Below are positions 1 through 5,070 of a stretch of DNA of 5,070 nt, piece by piece; position 1 is the stretch's first letter, and every line of letters starts with the position of its first letter. The position numbers and the translations under genes were made by a program. Source of the stretch: Holophagaceae bacterium (lineage in GTDB: Bacteria > Acidobacteriota > Holophagae > Holophagales > Holophagaceae); the NCBI GenBank assembly GCA_003158505.1, contig PMJK01000111.1:21841-26910 (forward strand), in the 5' to 3' direction. Under the pieces are notes generated by a model, which had not been told where the DNA came from, ran no database searches, and was given only the letters and a program-made list of their open reading frames with translations.

Positions 1-464
1 AGCGCCTGGATCAGGTCGTCCAGCCGCTGAAGAAAGGTCGATCGGTCCCTGGCGCTGAAGGGCGCAGGTCCGCCACCCATTTCGCCCATGGCGCGCAGAT
101 GAGCCATCAGTTCGCGACTGGCCAGCGCATCGCCGATGGATTCCGCCGAGTAGACGCGGCCCTTCGCGTCCAGGGCCCGGGCGCCCTTTTCGAGGCAGCG
201 GGCCGCCAGGGGGATATCCGCCGTGACGGCGATATCGCGGTCCGTGACTTGTTCCACGATCCAGTCATCCGCGCCGTCGAACTGGCCCTTGGCCACCACC
301 ACGGACTGGAATAGAGGATTCCGCGGCAGCCGCAGGGGTGAATTGGAGACCAGTAGCACCCTCAGCCCGAAGCGGGTCGCCACGCGGAAGATCTCCTCCT
401 TCACCGGGCAGGCGTCCGCGTCCACGAAGATCCGCGTGGCCGAAGGCTCTTCCTGGGAATTCAA
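1..464 (-). CDS. YaiI/YqxD family (UPF0178, DUF188) protein, C-terminus cut by window edge
   Basis: The reading frame runs from a TTG at 464-462 to the left edge and gives 154 residues without a stop. From memory E. coli YaiI is about 152 residues, so only a few C-terminal residues should be missing. Family landmarks are visible in order: DADACP at residues 15-20, GADDWI at 64-69, TADIPLA at 81-87, GRVYS at 102-106, GGP at 131-133 and a late RDR at 139-141. The acidic positions resemble those of PIN-like nucleases, to which this family is structurally related, but no reaction is established for it. The start is chosen because the frame is closed by a TAA at 531-529, no ATG lies between that stop and the first motif, and a GGAG (474-471) sits 6 nt before the TTG. 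It is last of the minus-strand gene string, 88 nt after its neighbour. The family call is firm; the function is unknown. Confidence 0.9.
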   Translation of the reverse strand, partial: MNSQEEPSATRIFVDADACPVKEEIFRVATRFGLRVLLVSNSPLRLPRNPLFQSVVVAKGQFDGADDWIVEQVTDRDIAVTADIPLAARCLEKGARALDAKGRVYSAESIGDALASRELMAHLRAMGEMGGGPAPFSARDRSTFLQRLDDLIQA

Positions 465-470
465 TCTTTT

Positions 471-474
471 CTCC
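471..474 (-). promoter_or_regulatory. Ribosome binding site deciding the TTG start of the YaiI-like gene
   Basis: GGAG on the minus strand lies 6 nt upstream of TTG (464-462). It is the only start/Shine-Dalgarno pair between the in-frame stop and the conserved DADACP motif, and so supports the non-ATG start. Confidence 0.6.
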
Positions 475-552
475 GGCGCGGCACCAACAGAGCCCCGAGC
501 GCGATGGCGGCCCGTCCCGCCCGTGGCTTAAGATTCATGGGGACTCCGAAGG

Positions 553-873
553 TCAGGGCTTGCGAGACCCGGGCTTACTCACCACATCCTTACGCCGTCG
601 TTCAGGTTTCTTCGCTTTGGCGGGAGGCTTGGTGGCGCTGTCGTAGAGGCTTTCCAGCCGGATGGCCTTGGTGGAGGTGTCCGCCGCCTTGTGGATCTCT
701 TTCAGCACTGAAGCCACCAGATCGAGGTTGGCCCCGTCGCCCTTCAGCAGCTCCTGGAAGGCAGCGGATTTCAGCGCCTCCAGCTGCTTCGACTGCCGTC
801 TCCCCGCCGCCCAGTTCAGCAGCTTGGAGAAGAGCTCGTAGCCGAGTTTCAGTTCAGGGGTGGGTAGTGCCAT
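553..873 (-). CDS. Hypothetical small protein with basic C-terminal tail
   Basis: This is a 106-residue protein I do not recognise. Residues 6-45 and 48-78 look mainly helical and amphipathic (for example GYELFSKLLNWAAG and LDLVASVLKEIHKAA). Residues 81-106 form a Lys/Arg/Pro-rich tail (TKPPAKAKKPERRRK onward) that could bind nucleic acid or simply be disordered. There is no signal peptide, membrane segment or cysteine. It begins 31 nt after the YciI-like gene on the same strand, and the YaiI-like gene follows 88 nt later, so co-transcription is likely. No in-frame alternative start lies upstream of the ATG in the gap, and the sequence before the ATG (pyrimidine-rich, ending CTGTCCCC) contains no good Shine-Dalgarno match, so translation may be weak or coupled. 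The balanced composition and consistent gene order support a real gene. The function is not inferable. Confidence 0.65.
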   Translation of the reverse strand: MALPTPELKLGYELFSKLLNWAAGRRQSKQLEALKSAAFQELLKGDGANLDLVASVLKEIHKAADTSTKAIRLESLYDSATKPPAKAKKPERRRKDVVSKPGSRKP

Positions 874-904
874 GGGGACAGGGTAACCGAGGAAGGCGGG
901 CCGA

Positions 905-1210
905 TCAGGAGGCCGGATGGACCGGCGTGGCAGCCTCTGTGCCGACTACGGTGATCCATGGGCGCACTCGCCAGCGGACCACCAGCTTGTGACGGACATA
1001 GGGATCGGCCTCAGCGAAGCGCTCCGCGACCGCGGGCGAATCTCCGCGGAACAGCAGCACAGCGCCATCCACCGGATCAGCCAGAGCCCCACCCAGCACC
1101 AGTTCTCCACGCCCATGCGACTGCCAGGCCAGCGACAGATGCTCATCTCGGAACTCTGCCCGGCGCGTCAGATAGTCCGGGCTTACGTCATACATCAGCA
1201 GGTAGTGCAT
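905..1210 (-). CDS. YciI-like (YCII-related domain) protein
   Basis: This 101-residue protein has the length and pattern of stand-alone YCII-domain proteins, which form a small ferredoxin-like alpha/beta fold and usually dimerise. Seen here are an N-terminal hydrophobic strand (HYLLMYDVSPDYLTRR), a conserved-type histidine in RDEHL (His24), the GGALADPVDGAVLLF strand-turn-strand (about 40-54) with Asp45 and Asp48, and the ADPYV motif at 68-72 typical of the family. In studied members a His-Asp pair has been proposed as an active site, and TftG of this superfamily removes HCl from a chlorinated hydroquinone; most members have no known substrate. The ATG at 1210-1208 has a GAGG (1218-1215) 4 nt upstream, a little close. 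The gene follows folE by 36 nt, and that gap carries inverted repeats that could affect its expression. The family is well supported; the reaction is unknown. Confidence 0.87.
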   Translation of the reverse strand: MHYLLMYDVSPDYLTRRAEFRDEHLSLAWQSHGRGELVLGGALADPVDGAVLLFRGDSPAVAERFAEADPYVRHKLVVRWRVRPWITVVGTEAATPVHPAS

Positions 1211-1217
1211 GGGACCT

Positions 1218-1244
1218 CGGAGTGGACTCCGAACATGTTCGGAG
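1218..1244. repeat. Overlapping inverted repeats in the folE to yciI-like gap
   Basis: CTCCGAACATGTTCGGAG at 1227-1244 is a perfect 18-bp palindrome. It starts 2 nt past the folE stop codon. A second inverted repeat, CGGAGT (1218-1223) and ACTCCG (1226-1231) around a GG, shares its middle arm. In the minus-strand transcript the order is CUCCG, CGGAG, CUCCG, so the central CGGAG can pair with either flank. The second pairing overlaps the first G of the GAGG ribosome binding site at 1218-1215. No U-tract follows, so it is not a standard intrinsic terminator. It may be a dimeric-regulator operator, an RNA switch or processing site, or chance. Confidence 0.6.
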
Positions 1245-1246
1245 GT

Positions 1247-1810
1247 TCAGGCCCGGAACGGGGCGGGGGGATTCGCCTCCCAGGCCCCACCCATCAGGGT
1301 GGTCCGCACGGGGACGCCCGGGGCCTTCACGCCCCGGTGGCTCATGCAGGTATGGATGGCGACCAGTTGGACGCCCCAGGCGGCCGGGCGCAAGTGGGTC
1401 AGCAGGGCGTCTGCGATCTGCCGAGCCATGCGTTCCTGCACCTGCAGGCGCCAGGCGTAGGCCTGTACCACGCGCACGAGCTTGCTGAGCCCCACGGTGC
1501 CGCCGGCCCCGGGCAGGTAGCCGATGGTGGCGTGGCCTTCGAAGGGGGCGAGGTGGTGCTCGCAGGTGCTGACGAAGGGGATGCGGTCGAGGATGACCGG
1601 GACCGGCGCCAGGTCCCCAGGCAGAGGCTTCAGCTCGGCCGAAAGGTCCACCCCGTAACCCGCCAGCCGCTCGCCCCAGAAGTCCGTCACGCGAGCCGGC
1701 GTGTCCTTCAGCTCCGGCCCATCCGGATCCAGCCCAAAGCTGAGCAGCAGGGCTCGGACAGCCGCTTCTGACGCGGCTCGATCGATAGGAACGGAGGGCT
1801 GGTCAGTCAT
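1247..1810 (-). CDS. folE: GTP cyclohydrolase I
   Basis: This cytoplasmic zinc enzyme converts GTP to 7,8-dihydroneopterin triphosphate and formate, the first step of tetrahydrofolate (and sometimes queuosine) synthesis. It is 187 residues long; family members are usually about 180-220. The zinc-site elements are all present: STCEHHLAPF with Cys83, His85 and His86, and IHTCMSHRGV with Cys155. Other family blocks seen are DTPARVTDFW (37-46), GLSKLVRVV (107-115) and RLQVQERMARQIADAL (121-136). The N-terminus before about residue 15 is short and variable. It starts at an ATG (1810-1808) with no clear Shine-Dalgarno; the nearest GAGGG is 17 nt upstream, too far to be ideal. It follows the Ala/Pro/Ser-rich gene by 45 nt and precedes the YciI-like gene by 36 nt on the same strand. 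The C-terminus ends soon after the LMGGAWEAN block. Confidence 0.97.
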   Translation of the reverse strand: MTDQPSVPIDRAASEAAVRALLLSFGLDPDGPELKDTPARVTDFWGERLAGYGVDLSAELKPLPGDLAPVPVILDRIPFVSTCEHHLAPFEGHATIGYLPGAGGTVGLSKLVRVVQAYAWRLQVQERMARQIADALLTHLRPAAWGVQLVAIHTCMSHRGVKAPGVPVRTTLMGGAWEANPPAPFRA

Positions 1811-1855
1811 GGTTTCGTTAGTCTACGCCCTCGTCCGCCTGGAATCATGAAACGC

Positions 1856-2587
1856 TCAGACCAGGAGGTCTACGCCGCCGCCGCCCTGGGTGGCGGAGAG
1901 GGCAGACCCGGTCTCGTAGGTTCGCAGGATCCGTTGGGTGGGAGTCTCGGGTTGCGCAAAGGCCTCTGGACCAGGACCGCTTGCCCGGGGCTGGAGGTTT
2001 CCGAGGCGCGGCACGGTGGTCGCATCACGTACCAGACCCGTTCCCAGATCGGCGGCCGGTACCCCGGACGCTGCCGCCTGGGCCACGACGCCTGCTCCGA
2101 AGCGCAAGGCGGTCTGCATGGCGAAGTCCGGGCTCAGGCTTGCCTCGAAGGCATCCTGGGCGGCTGGAAGGTCCTGGACGTTGGGGGCAGGGACAGCCGA
2201 GGAGGGGGCGGTCGAGGAGGGGGCGGTGGATGGAGAGGTGTCCGAACTCTGAAGCGCCGCCGGATTGGTGACCTCGGGCGCCGCGGTGACATCCGCCGGG
2301 GCTGGGGGAGGGGTCAGGGCGGCCAGCAGGGAGGCCGTTACATCCTGAGCCATGCCTGCACTACCGGATACGGGTTCGGCTACCGGGGAAAGGGAGGTGG
2401 CTTGGAGAGTCCGCTGAAACAGGGTCTGGACCAGTTTCTGGGCAGAAAGGGCAGAGGATTCGGCTGGATTTCCGACCTGGGTCGACTGAATCCGGGAGGC
2501 CTGGACGGGACGAAGGGCGCTCAGCGCACTGAAGGTGGCTGGACCAACGGGACTGACTGACAGGGCGTCCATGGCACTTCCAAGCAT
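1856..2587 (-). CDS. Hypothetical Ala/Pro/Ser/Thr-rich protein
   Basis: I do not recognise this 243-residue protein. It is rich in Ala, Ser, Pro, Thr and Val and appears to contain no Cys or Trp. Residues about 46-65 (SALSAQKLVQTLFQRTLQAT) and 145-175 (ending GAGVVAQAAASGV) look helical. They are joined by a Pro/Ser/Thr/Ala linker at about 92-142 that holds a TAPSS-TAPSS repeat. There is no signal peptide or membrane segment. The C-terminus ends in a GGGG turn and VDLLV. Two starts are possible: ATG at 2587-2585 (GGAAAGG just upstream) and ATG at 2572-2570 (GGAAG nearby), differing by five residues. It is the first gene of the minus-strand string and diverges from purM. Its composition recalls flexible structural or secretion-length-control proteins such as FliK, but nothing specific supports that. 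The long Gly/Arg-rich frame on the opposite strand is judged a shadow. Confidence 0.6.
   Translation of the reverse strand: MLGSAMDALSVSPVGPATFSALSALRPVQASRIQSTQVGNPAESSALSAQKLVQTLFQRTLQATSLSPVAEPVSGSAGMAQDVTASLLAALTPPPAPADVTAAPEVTNPAALQSSDTSPSTAPSSTAPSSAVPAPNVQDLPAAQDAFEASLSPDFAMQTALRFGAGVVAQAAASGVPAADLGTGLVRDATTVPRLGNLQPRASGPGPEAFAQPETPTQRILRTYETGSALSATQGGGGVDLLV
2198..2227. repeat. 15-bp perfect tandem duplication inside the Ala/Pro/Ser-rich gene
   Basis: CGAGGAGGGGGCGGT occurs twice head to tail (2198-2212 and 2213-2227). The unit is five codons, so it duplicates TAPSS in the linker without breaking the frame. It looks like a recent slippage event and is a candidate length-variable site. 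Confidence 0.85.
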
Positions 2588-2615
2588 AGGCCCTTTCCGC
2601 GCGAGCGTTGGCCTC

Positions 2616-2630
2616 GGTACGGGAAGTACC
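2616..2630. repeat. Short inverted repeat in the divergent gap before purM
   Basis: GGTAC (2616-2620) and GTACC (2626-2630) flank GGGAA in the 74-nt gap between the minus-strand gene and purM. It could be an operator or part of the purM leader, but arms of 5 bp are easily found by chance. I see no convincing -35/-10 pair in this gap for either direction; TTGGCC at 2608 has no well-spaced TATAAT-like partner. Confidence 0.3.
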
Positions 2631-2651
2631 CTGTGGGATCATGGGGGATTC

Positions 2652-2658
2652 GGGAGGA
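2652..2658 (+). promoter_or_regulatory. purM ribosome binding site
   Basis: GGGAGGA is a near-perfect Shine-Dalgarno. It precedes two adjacent in-frame ATGs (2659 and 2662) by 0 and 3 nt. The short spacing argues for the second ATG, which also gives the family-typical N-terminus MSEKVSYASSGVDI. A further in-frame ATG at 2641 has no clear Shine-Dalgarno. Confidence 0.7.
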
Positions 2659-2661
2659 ATG

Positions 2662-3696
2662 ATGAGCGAGAAGGTCAGCTACGCGTCCAGTGGTGTGGAC
2701 ATCAACCGCCAGGACGAGGCGCTCCGCCGCATCAAATCCCACGTGAAGGCCACCCGCACCCCCGGAGTCCGCAGCGACATCGGGCTCTTCGGCGGCCTCT
2801 TTGATGCCCGGTTTCAAGAGGTTAAGCCAATCCTTGTCAGTAGCATGGATGGCGTCGGCACCAAGATGAAAGTGGCCCGGCGGACCGGCATCTGGGACAC
2901 GGTGGGTCAGGATCTGGTGAACCATTGCATCAACGACATCCTGGTGCAGGGAGCACGACCCTTGTTCTTCCTGGACTACATCGCCGCCCAGAGGCTGGAA
3001 CCTGAAGTCATCGAGCAGATCGTCAAGGGCATGGCCACGGCCTGTACCGCTTCTGGTTGCGCCCTCATCGGAGGCGAGTTGGCGGAGATGCCAGGCGTCT
3101 ATGCCGAAGGCGAAGTGGACGTGGCCGGTACCATCGTGGGCGTGGTGGATGAGGCCGACCTGCTACCAAGGCTCGAGGCCATGGCTGAAGGCGATGTTCT
3201 GATCGGCCTGCCCAGTTCGGGCCTGCACACCAATGGCTATTCGCTGGCCCGCAAGGTCTGTTTCGACCTGGAGAAGCTCGCTGTGGATGATCCGCTGCCT
3301 GGAACCTCTCAGACCGTGGCCCAGGCCCTGCTGGCCATCCACCGCAGCTATCTGAGGCCGGTCATGCCCCTGGTGAAGGCGCACAAGCTGGTGGCCATGG
3401 CCCACATCACGGGGGGTGGTCTCACCGACAACCTCCCCCGGGTGCTGCCCGGAACCCTTGATGCCGAGATCGACACCACAAGCTGGCAGATTCCAGCCCT
3501 GTTCTGCTTCCTCATGGAGAAGGGCGGCCTGGGCATCGATGATGCCCGCCAGGCGTTGAATCTGGGCGTCGGCATGGTGCTGGTGGCGAAAGCCAATCAA
3601 GTGGATGAAGTGCTCGCCGACCTCCATGCTGCCGAAGAACCCGCCTGGGTGCTGGGGCGCCTGATCCCGGGTTCTGGCGTTGTCCGCTACCGGTAA
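2662..3696 (+). CDS. purM: Phosphoribosylformylglycinamidine cyclo-ligase (AIR synthetase)
   Basis: PurM closes FGAM to 5-aminoimidazole ribonucleotide using ATP, the fifth step of de novo purine synthesis, in the cytoplasm as a homodimer. From the ATG at 2662 the protein is 344 residues; E. coli PurM is 345. Family blocks are visible in order: YASSGVDI (7-14), DGVGTKMK (63-70), GQDLVNHCINDILVQGARPLFFLDY (82-106), GGELAEMPGVY (137-147), SSGLHTNGYSLAR (185-197), HITGGGLTDNLPRVLP (248-263) and LNLGVGM (299-305). The whole AIRS N- and C-domain layout is intact. One oddity is Leu140 where the family normally has Thr (GGETAEMPG). The start at 2662 is preferred because of GGGAGGA just upstream and the N-terminal match; upstream ATG/TTG codons at 2641 and 2608 would add 7-18 unlikely residues. 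No purN follows; an acyltransferase gene overlaps its end by 17 nt. Confidence 0.97.
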   Translation: MSEKVSYASSGVDINRQDEALRRIKSHVKATRTPGVRSDIGLFGGLFDARFQEVKPILVSSMDGVGTKMKVARRTGIWDTVGQDLVNHCINDILVQGARPLFFLDYIAAQRLEPEVIEQIVKGMATACTASGCALIGGELAEMPGVYAEGEVDVAGTIVGVVDEADLLPRLEAMAEGDVLIGLPSSGLHTNGYSLARKVCFDLEKLAVDDPLPGTSQTVAQALLAIHRSYLRPVMPLVKAHKLVAMAHITGGGLTDNLPRVLPGTLDAEIDTTSWQIPALFCFLMEKGGLGIDDARQALNLGVGMVLVAKANQVDEVLADLHAAEEPAWVLGRLIPGSGVVRYR

Positions 3697-4747
3697 ACCT
3701 CCCACCCGCCTTGGCTTCCTGGACCCCTTGCGGGGCATTCTGGTGCTATGTGTGGCGGTCTACCATCTCAGCGTGTGGTTCGACCTGTCGCGTTCGGGCT
3801 CCGGTCTGAACATGGCCACGGCGAAGCTAGGGAACTACGGCGTATCGGCCTTCTTCGTGCTGAGCGGATTCCTGCTGTTCCGGACTTCCACTTGGTCCCG
3901 CCTCCGGAAGGAGGGCTTTGGCCGGTTCTGGCTGCGGCGCTACTTCCGGCTGGCGCCCGTGTTCTACCTGGGCTGCGCGATGAACCTCGCCTTCCATCTG
4001 GGCATGGGACCCGATCCCACCTGGGTGCGCATCCTCGAAAATGTCACACTCACCTTCGGGGCCATCCATCCCAACCACGCCCTGGTGACGGGAGGTTGGT
4101 ACGTGGGTCTGGTGGCCCTGCTCTACTTCGTCTACCCAGCGCTGGCCTGGTTGCGGGAGCAGGGCGGGCTCTGGTTCCTTGGGACGATGGCCATCGGGCT
4201 CTGGCTCTGGAGCCTGCCTTCCACGCTGCATGGCGTCATGGATCAGGCCCAGTGGAATCGCTTCCACACGTACGTGCTGGCCCCCAACCAGGTCTTCCTA
4301 CTGGCCTGGGGTGGATTGTTTGCAGGATTGCATGCTTCCACGGAGAAGAGGCTGGAGCCCAAACTGGCCCTGCTGCTGGCTCTGCCATTGCTGTGGTTGC
4401 TGGTGCGGCCCTCGCCCCAGTTCTTTGACCACATGACGGCACTGACGGGCTGGCTCCGGTACGGTTACCTGCTGATCGTCACCCTCCTGGTGGCGCTGGC
4501 CGCCTTCACCAGGAATGGCGAACCCGGACAGTTCGGCCAGGTGCTTTCCCGGTTGGGCGACTGGAGCTATGGCCTCTACCTGCTGCACCCCTTCACCATG
4601 AGGCTGGTGGCGCCCCATGTGTCCGGTGGCCTGGGTTTCAGCCTGTCGCTGGGTTTGGCGATTCTGAGCGCGGCGCTGGCACATCGCTGGATTGAGGAAC
4701 CCATGGCGCGGTTGGGACAGGCCGGGGCGAGCCAGACGGGCGCTTAA
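3680..4747 (+). CDS. Acyltransferase 3 family membrane protein (OafA/YrhL-like)
   Basis: This is a 355-residue multi-pass inner-membrane protein, about ten hydrophobic segments by eye, without the extra SGNH domain. Acyltransferase-3 proteins transfer acyl groups, often acetyl, onto surface sugars, lipid A, peptidoglycan or small molecules. Family landmarks are FLDPLRGILVL (Arg18), the catalytic-type histidine in VYHL (His29), FFVLSGFLLF (58-67), the basic loop FWLRRYFRLAPV (83-94), GGWYVGLVALLYFVYP (138-153), GDWSYGLYLLHPF (293-305) and RWIEEPM (336-342). The usual glutamate of the GGWSIGVE-type motif appears to be Val145. The TTG at 3680 is the best start because an in-frame TGA lies at 3662-3664 and the next starts fall after the essential LDPLRG block. 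It lies inside the last 17 nt of purM and has no strong Shine-Dalgarno, so translation is probably coupled to purM. The acceptor is unknown; nearby genes give no hint of a glycan locus. Confidence 0.9.
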   Translation: MSATGKPPTRLGFLDPLRGILVLCVAVYHLSVWFDLSRSGSGLNMATAKLGNYGVSAFFVLSGFLLFRTSTWSRLRKEGFGRFWLRRYFRLAPVFYLGCAMNLAFHLGMGPDPTWVRILENVTLTFGAIHPNHALVTGGWYVGLVALLYFVYPALAWLREQGGLWFLGTMAIGLWLWSLPSTLHGVMDQAQWNRFHTYVLAPNQVFLLAWGGLFAGLHASTEKRLEPKLALLLALPLLWLLVRPSPQFFDHMTALTGWLRYGYLLIVTLLVALAAFTRNGEPGQFGQVLSRLGDWSYGLYLLHPFTMRLVAPHVSGGLGFSLSLGLAILSAALAHRWIEEPMARLGQAGASQTGA

Positions 4748-5070
4748 TTAGGTTTCCTCGATCTGCGCATAGAAGCTGGTCCGGCGCAGATTCTCCTCGA
4801 CCTTGAAGGCCTGCTGCATGGGTGGGAAGGCGCGCTGTTCGCAGTCCGTGCGCTCGCAGAGGCGGCAGGTGACGCCGATGGGAACCGGCGGCTGGTCCAG
4901 GCGAAGCCCATCGGCGTAGATGAGTTCCTTGGCGTGACCCATCTCGCAGCCAAGCCCCACGGCCTGCATGGCGTGCTGGCCGCGGTAGCCGCCCGTATCC
5001 TTCTGCAGGGTGCGGGCGATGCAGAAGTACTTCCGGCCATCCGGCATCTCGCTGATCTGGGTGCGGATCA
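4748..5070 (-). CDS. C-terminal part of a ScfR/DUF2083-type (short-chain fatty acyl) transcriptional regulator, N-terminus beyond window
   Basis: The open frame enters from the right edge and ends at a TAA (4750-4748), giving 106 residues. The pattern matches, from memory, the C-terminal DUF2083 domain of XRE-family regulators that carry an N-terminal helix-turn-helix and an IrrE/M78 peptidase-like domain: TQISEMPDGRKYFCIARTL at 3-21, AVGLGCEMGHAKELIYADGL at 36-55, and PIGVTCRLCERTDCEQRAFPP at 63-83. The group includes RamB- and MccR-like proteins that control acetate, propionate or methylcitrate genes in response to acyl-CoA. Five cysteines (16, 41, 68, 71, 76) are present, three of them in a CxxCxxxxC arrangement. 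Full-length members are about 470 residues, so most of the gene lies outside. A Met at 5047 is internal because the family motif continues upstream of it. Its stop abuts that of the convergent acyltransferase gene. Confidence 0.85.
   Translation of the reverse strand, partial: IRTQISEMPDGRKYFCIARTLQKDTGGYRGQHAMQAVGLGCEMGHAKELIYADGLRLDQPPVPIGVTCRLCERTDCEQRAFPPMQQAFKVEENLRRTSFYAQIEET

Noticed and set aside
497..522. GC-rich stem (GGCGG/CCGCC) in the gap before the YaiI-like gene as a terminator
   Set aside because: The stem is only 5 bp with no T-run; likely chance in GC-rich DNA.
1231..1240. GAACATGTTC as a LexA (SOS) box
   Set aside because: The Gram-positive LexA site is GAAC-N4-GTTC; here the centre is only 2 bp, and the site is between two operon genes, not at a promoter of a repair gene.
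1227..1244. The 18-bp palindrome as an intrinsic terminator of folE
   Set aside because: No U-tract follows on either strand; on the minus strand it is followed by TCCACTCCGAGG.
917..1771. Long plus-strand open frame (284 codons) opposite folE and the YciI-like gene
   Set aside because: It lies antisense to two genes with clear family motifs; its translation is His/Gly/Gln-rich without any recognisable domain, as expected from the complement of GC-rich coding DNA.
1847..2560. Plus-strand Gly/Arg-rich open frame (237 codons) opposite the Ala/Pro/Ser-rich gene
   Set aside because: Glycine runs are the complement of the Pro/Ala codons on the other strand. It has no good ribosome binding site, and the minus-strand frame fits the spacing of the folE string better. 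The choice is not certain, since neither product is recognised.
2641..2643. ATG at 2641 (or TTG at 2608) as the purM start
   Set aside because: No Shine-Dalgarno at good spacing, and the added residues do not resemble PurM N-termini; GGGAGGA sits just before the ATG pair at 2659/2662.
3163..3738. Minus-strand open frame (191 codons) across the end of purM
   Set aside because: It is fully antisense to purM with its conserved motifs, and its product is Gln/His/Gly-rich with no domain.
3748..4428. Plus-strand open frame (226 codons) within the acyltransferase gene
   Set aside because: It is a shifted frame of the membrane protein; the product is Arg/Gly/Pro-rich without membrane segments or motifs.

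Overview
The window is ordinary bacterial chromosome: high GC, densely coded, with no RNA gene, mobile element, CRISPR array or phage signature that I can see. The organism cannot be named with confidence. High GC, TTG starts and the style of PurM (a GQDLVNHCINDI block) would fit an Acidobacteriota (Holophaga/Geothrix-like) or another deep GC-rich Gram-negative lineage, but this is a weak inference from impression.

Left part (1-2587): five genes all read on the minus strand and may form one transcription unit running right to left. In transcription order they are an unrecognised Ala/Pro/Ser-rich protein (2587-1856), GTP cyclohydrolase I FolE (1810-1247), a YciI-like small protein (1210-905), an unrecognised 106-residue protein with a basic tail (873-553), and a YaiI/YqxD (UPF0178, DUF188) protein cut by the left edge (464-1). 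The gaps are 45, 36, 31 and 88 nt. The folE/yciI-like gap holds a perfect 18-bp palindrome and a competing inverted repeat next to a ribosome binding site.

Right part (2588-5070): a 74-nt divergent gap leads into purM (2662-3696, plus strand). It is followed, with a 17-nt overlap, by a membrane acyltransferase-3 family gene (3680-4747) with a TTG start. Its stop codon directly abuts the stop of a convergent minus-strand gene, the C-terminal end of a ScfR/DUF2083-type regulator that continues past the right edge.

Together the recognised genes cover purine synthesis (PurM), the first step from GTP to pterins (FolE), envelope or glycan acylation (acyltransferase) and probably short-chain acyl-CoA-responsive regulation. 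PurM and FolE sit on the same GTP-to-folate axis but on opposite strands, so I see no evidence of joint control. I found no convincing new multi-gene system. The best leads are the switch-like palindrome upstream of the yciI-like gene and the acyltransferase, which lacks a usual family glutamate and is translationally overlapped with purM.
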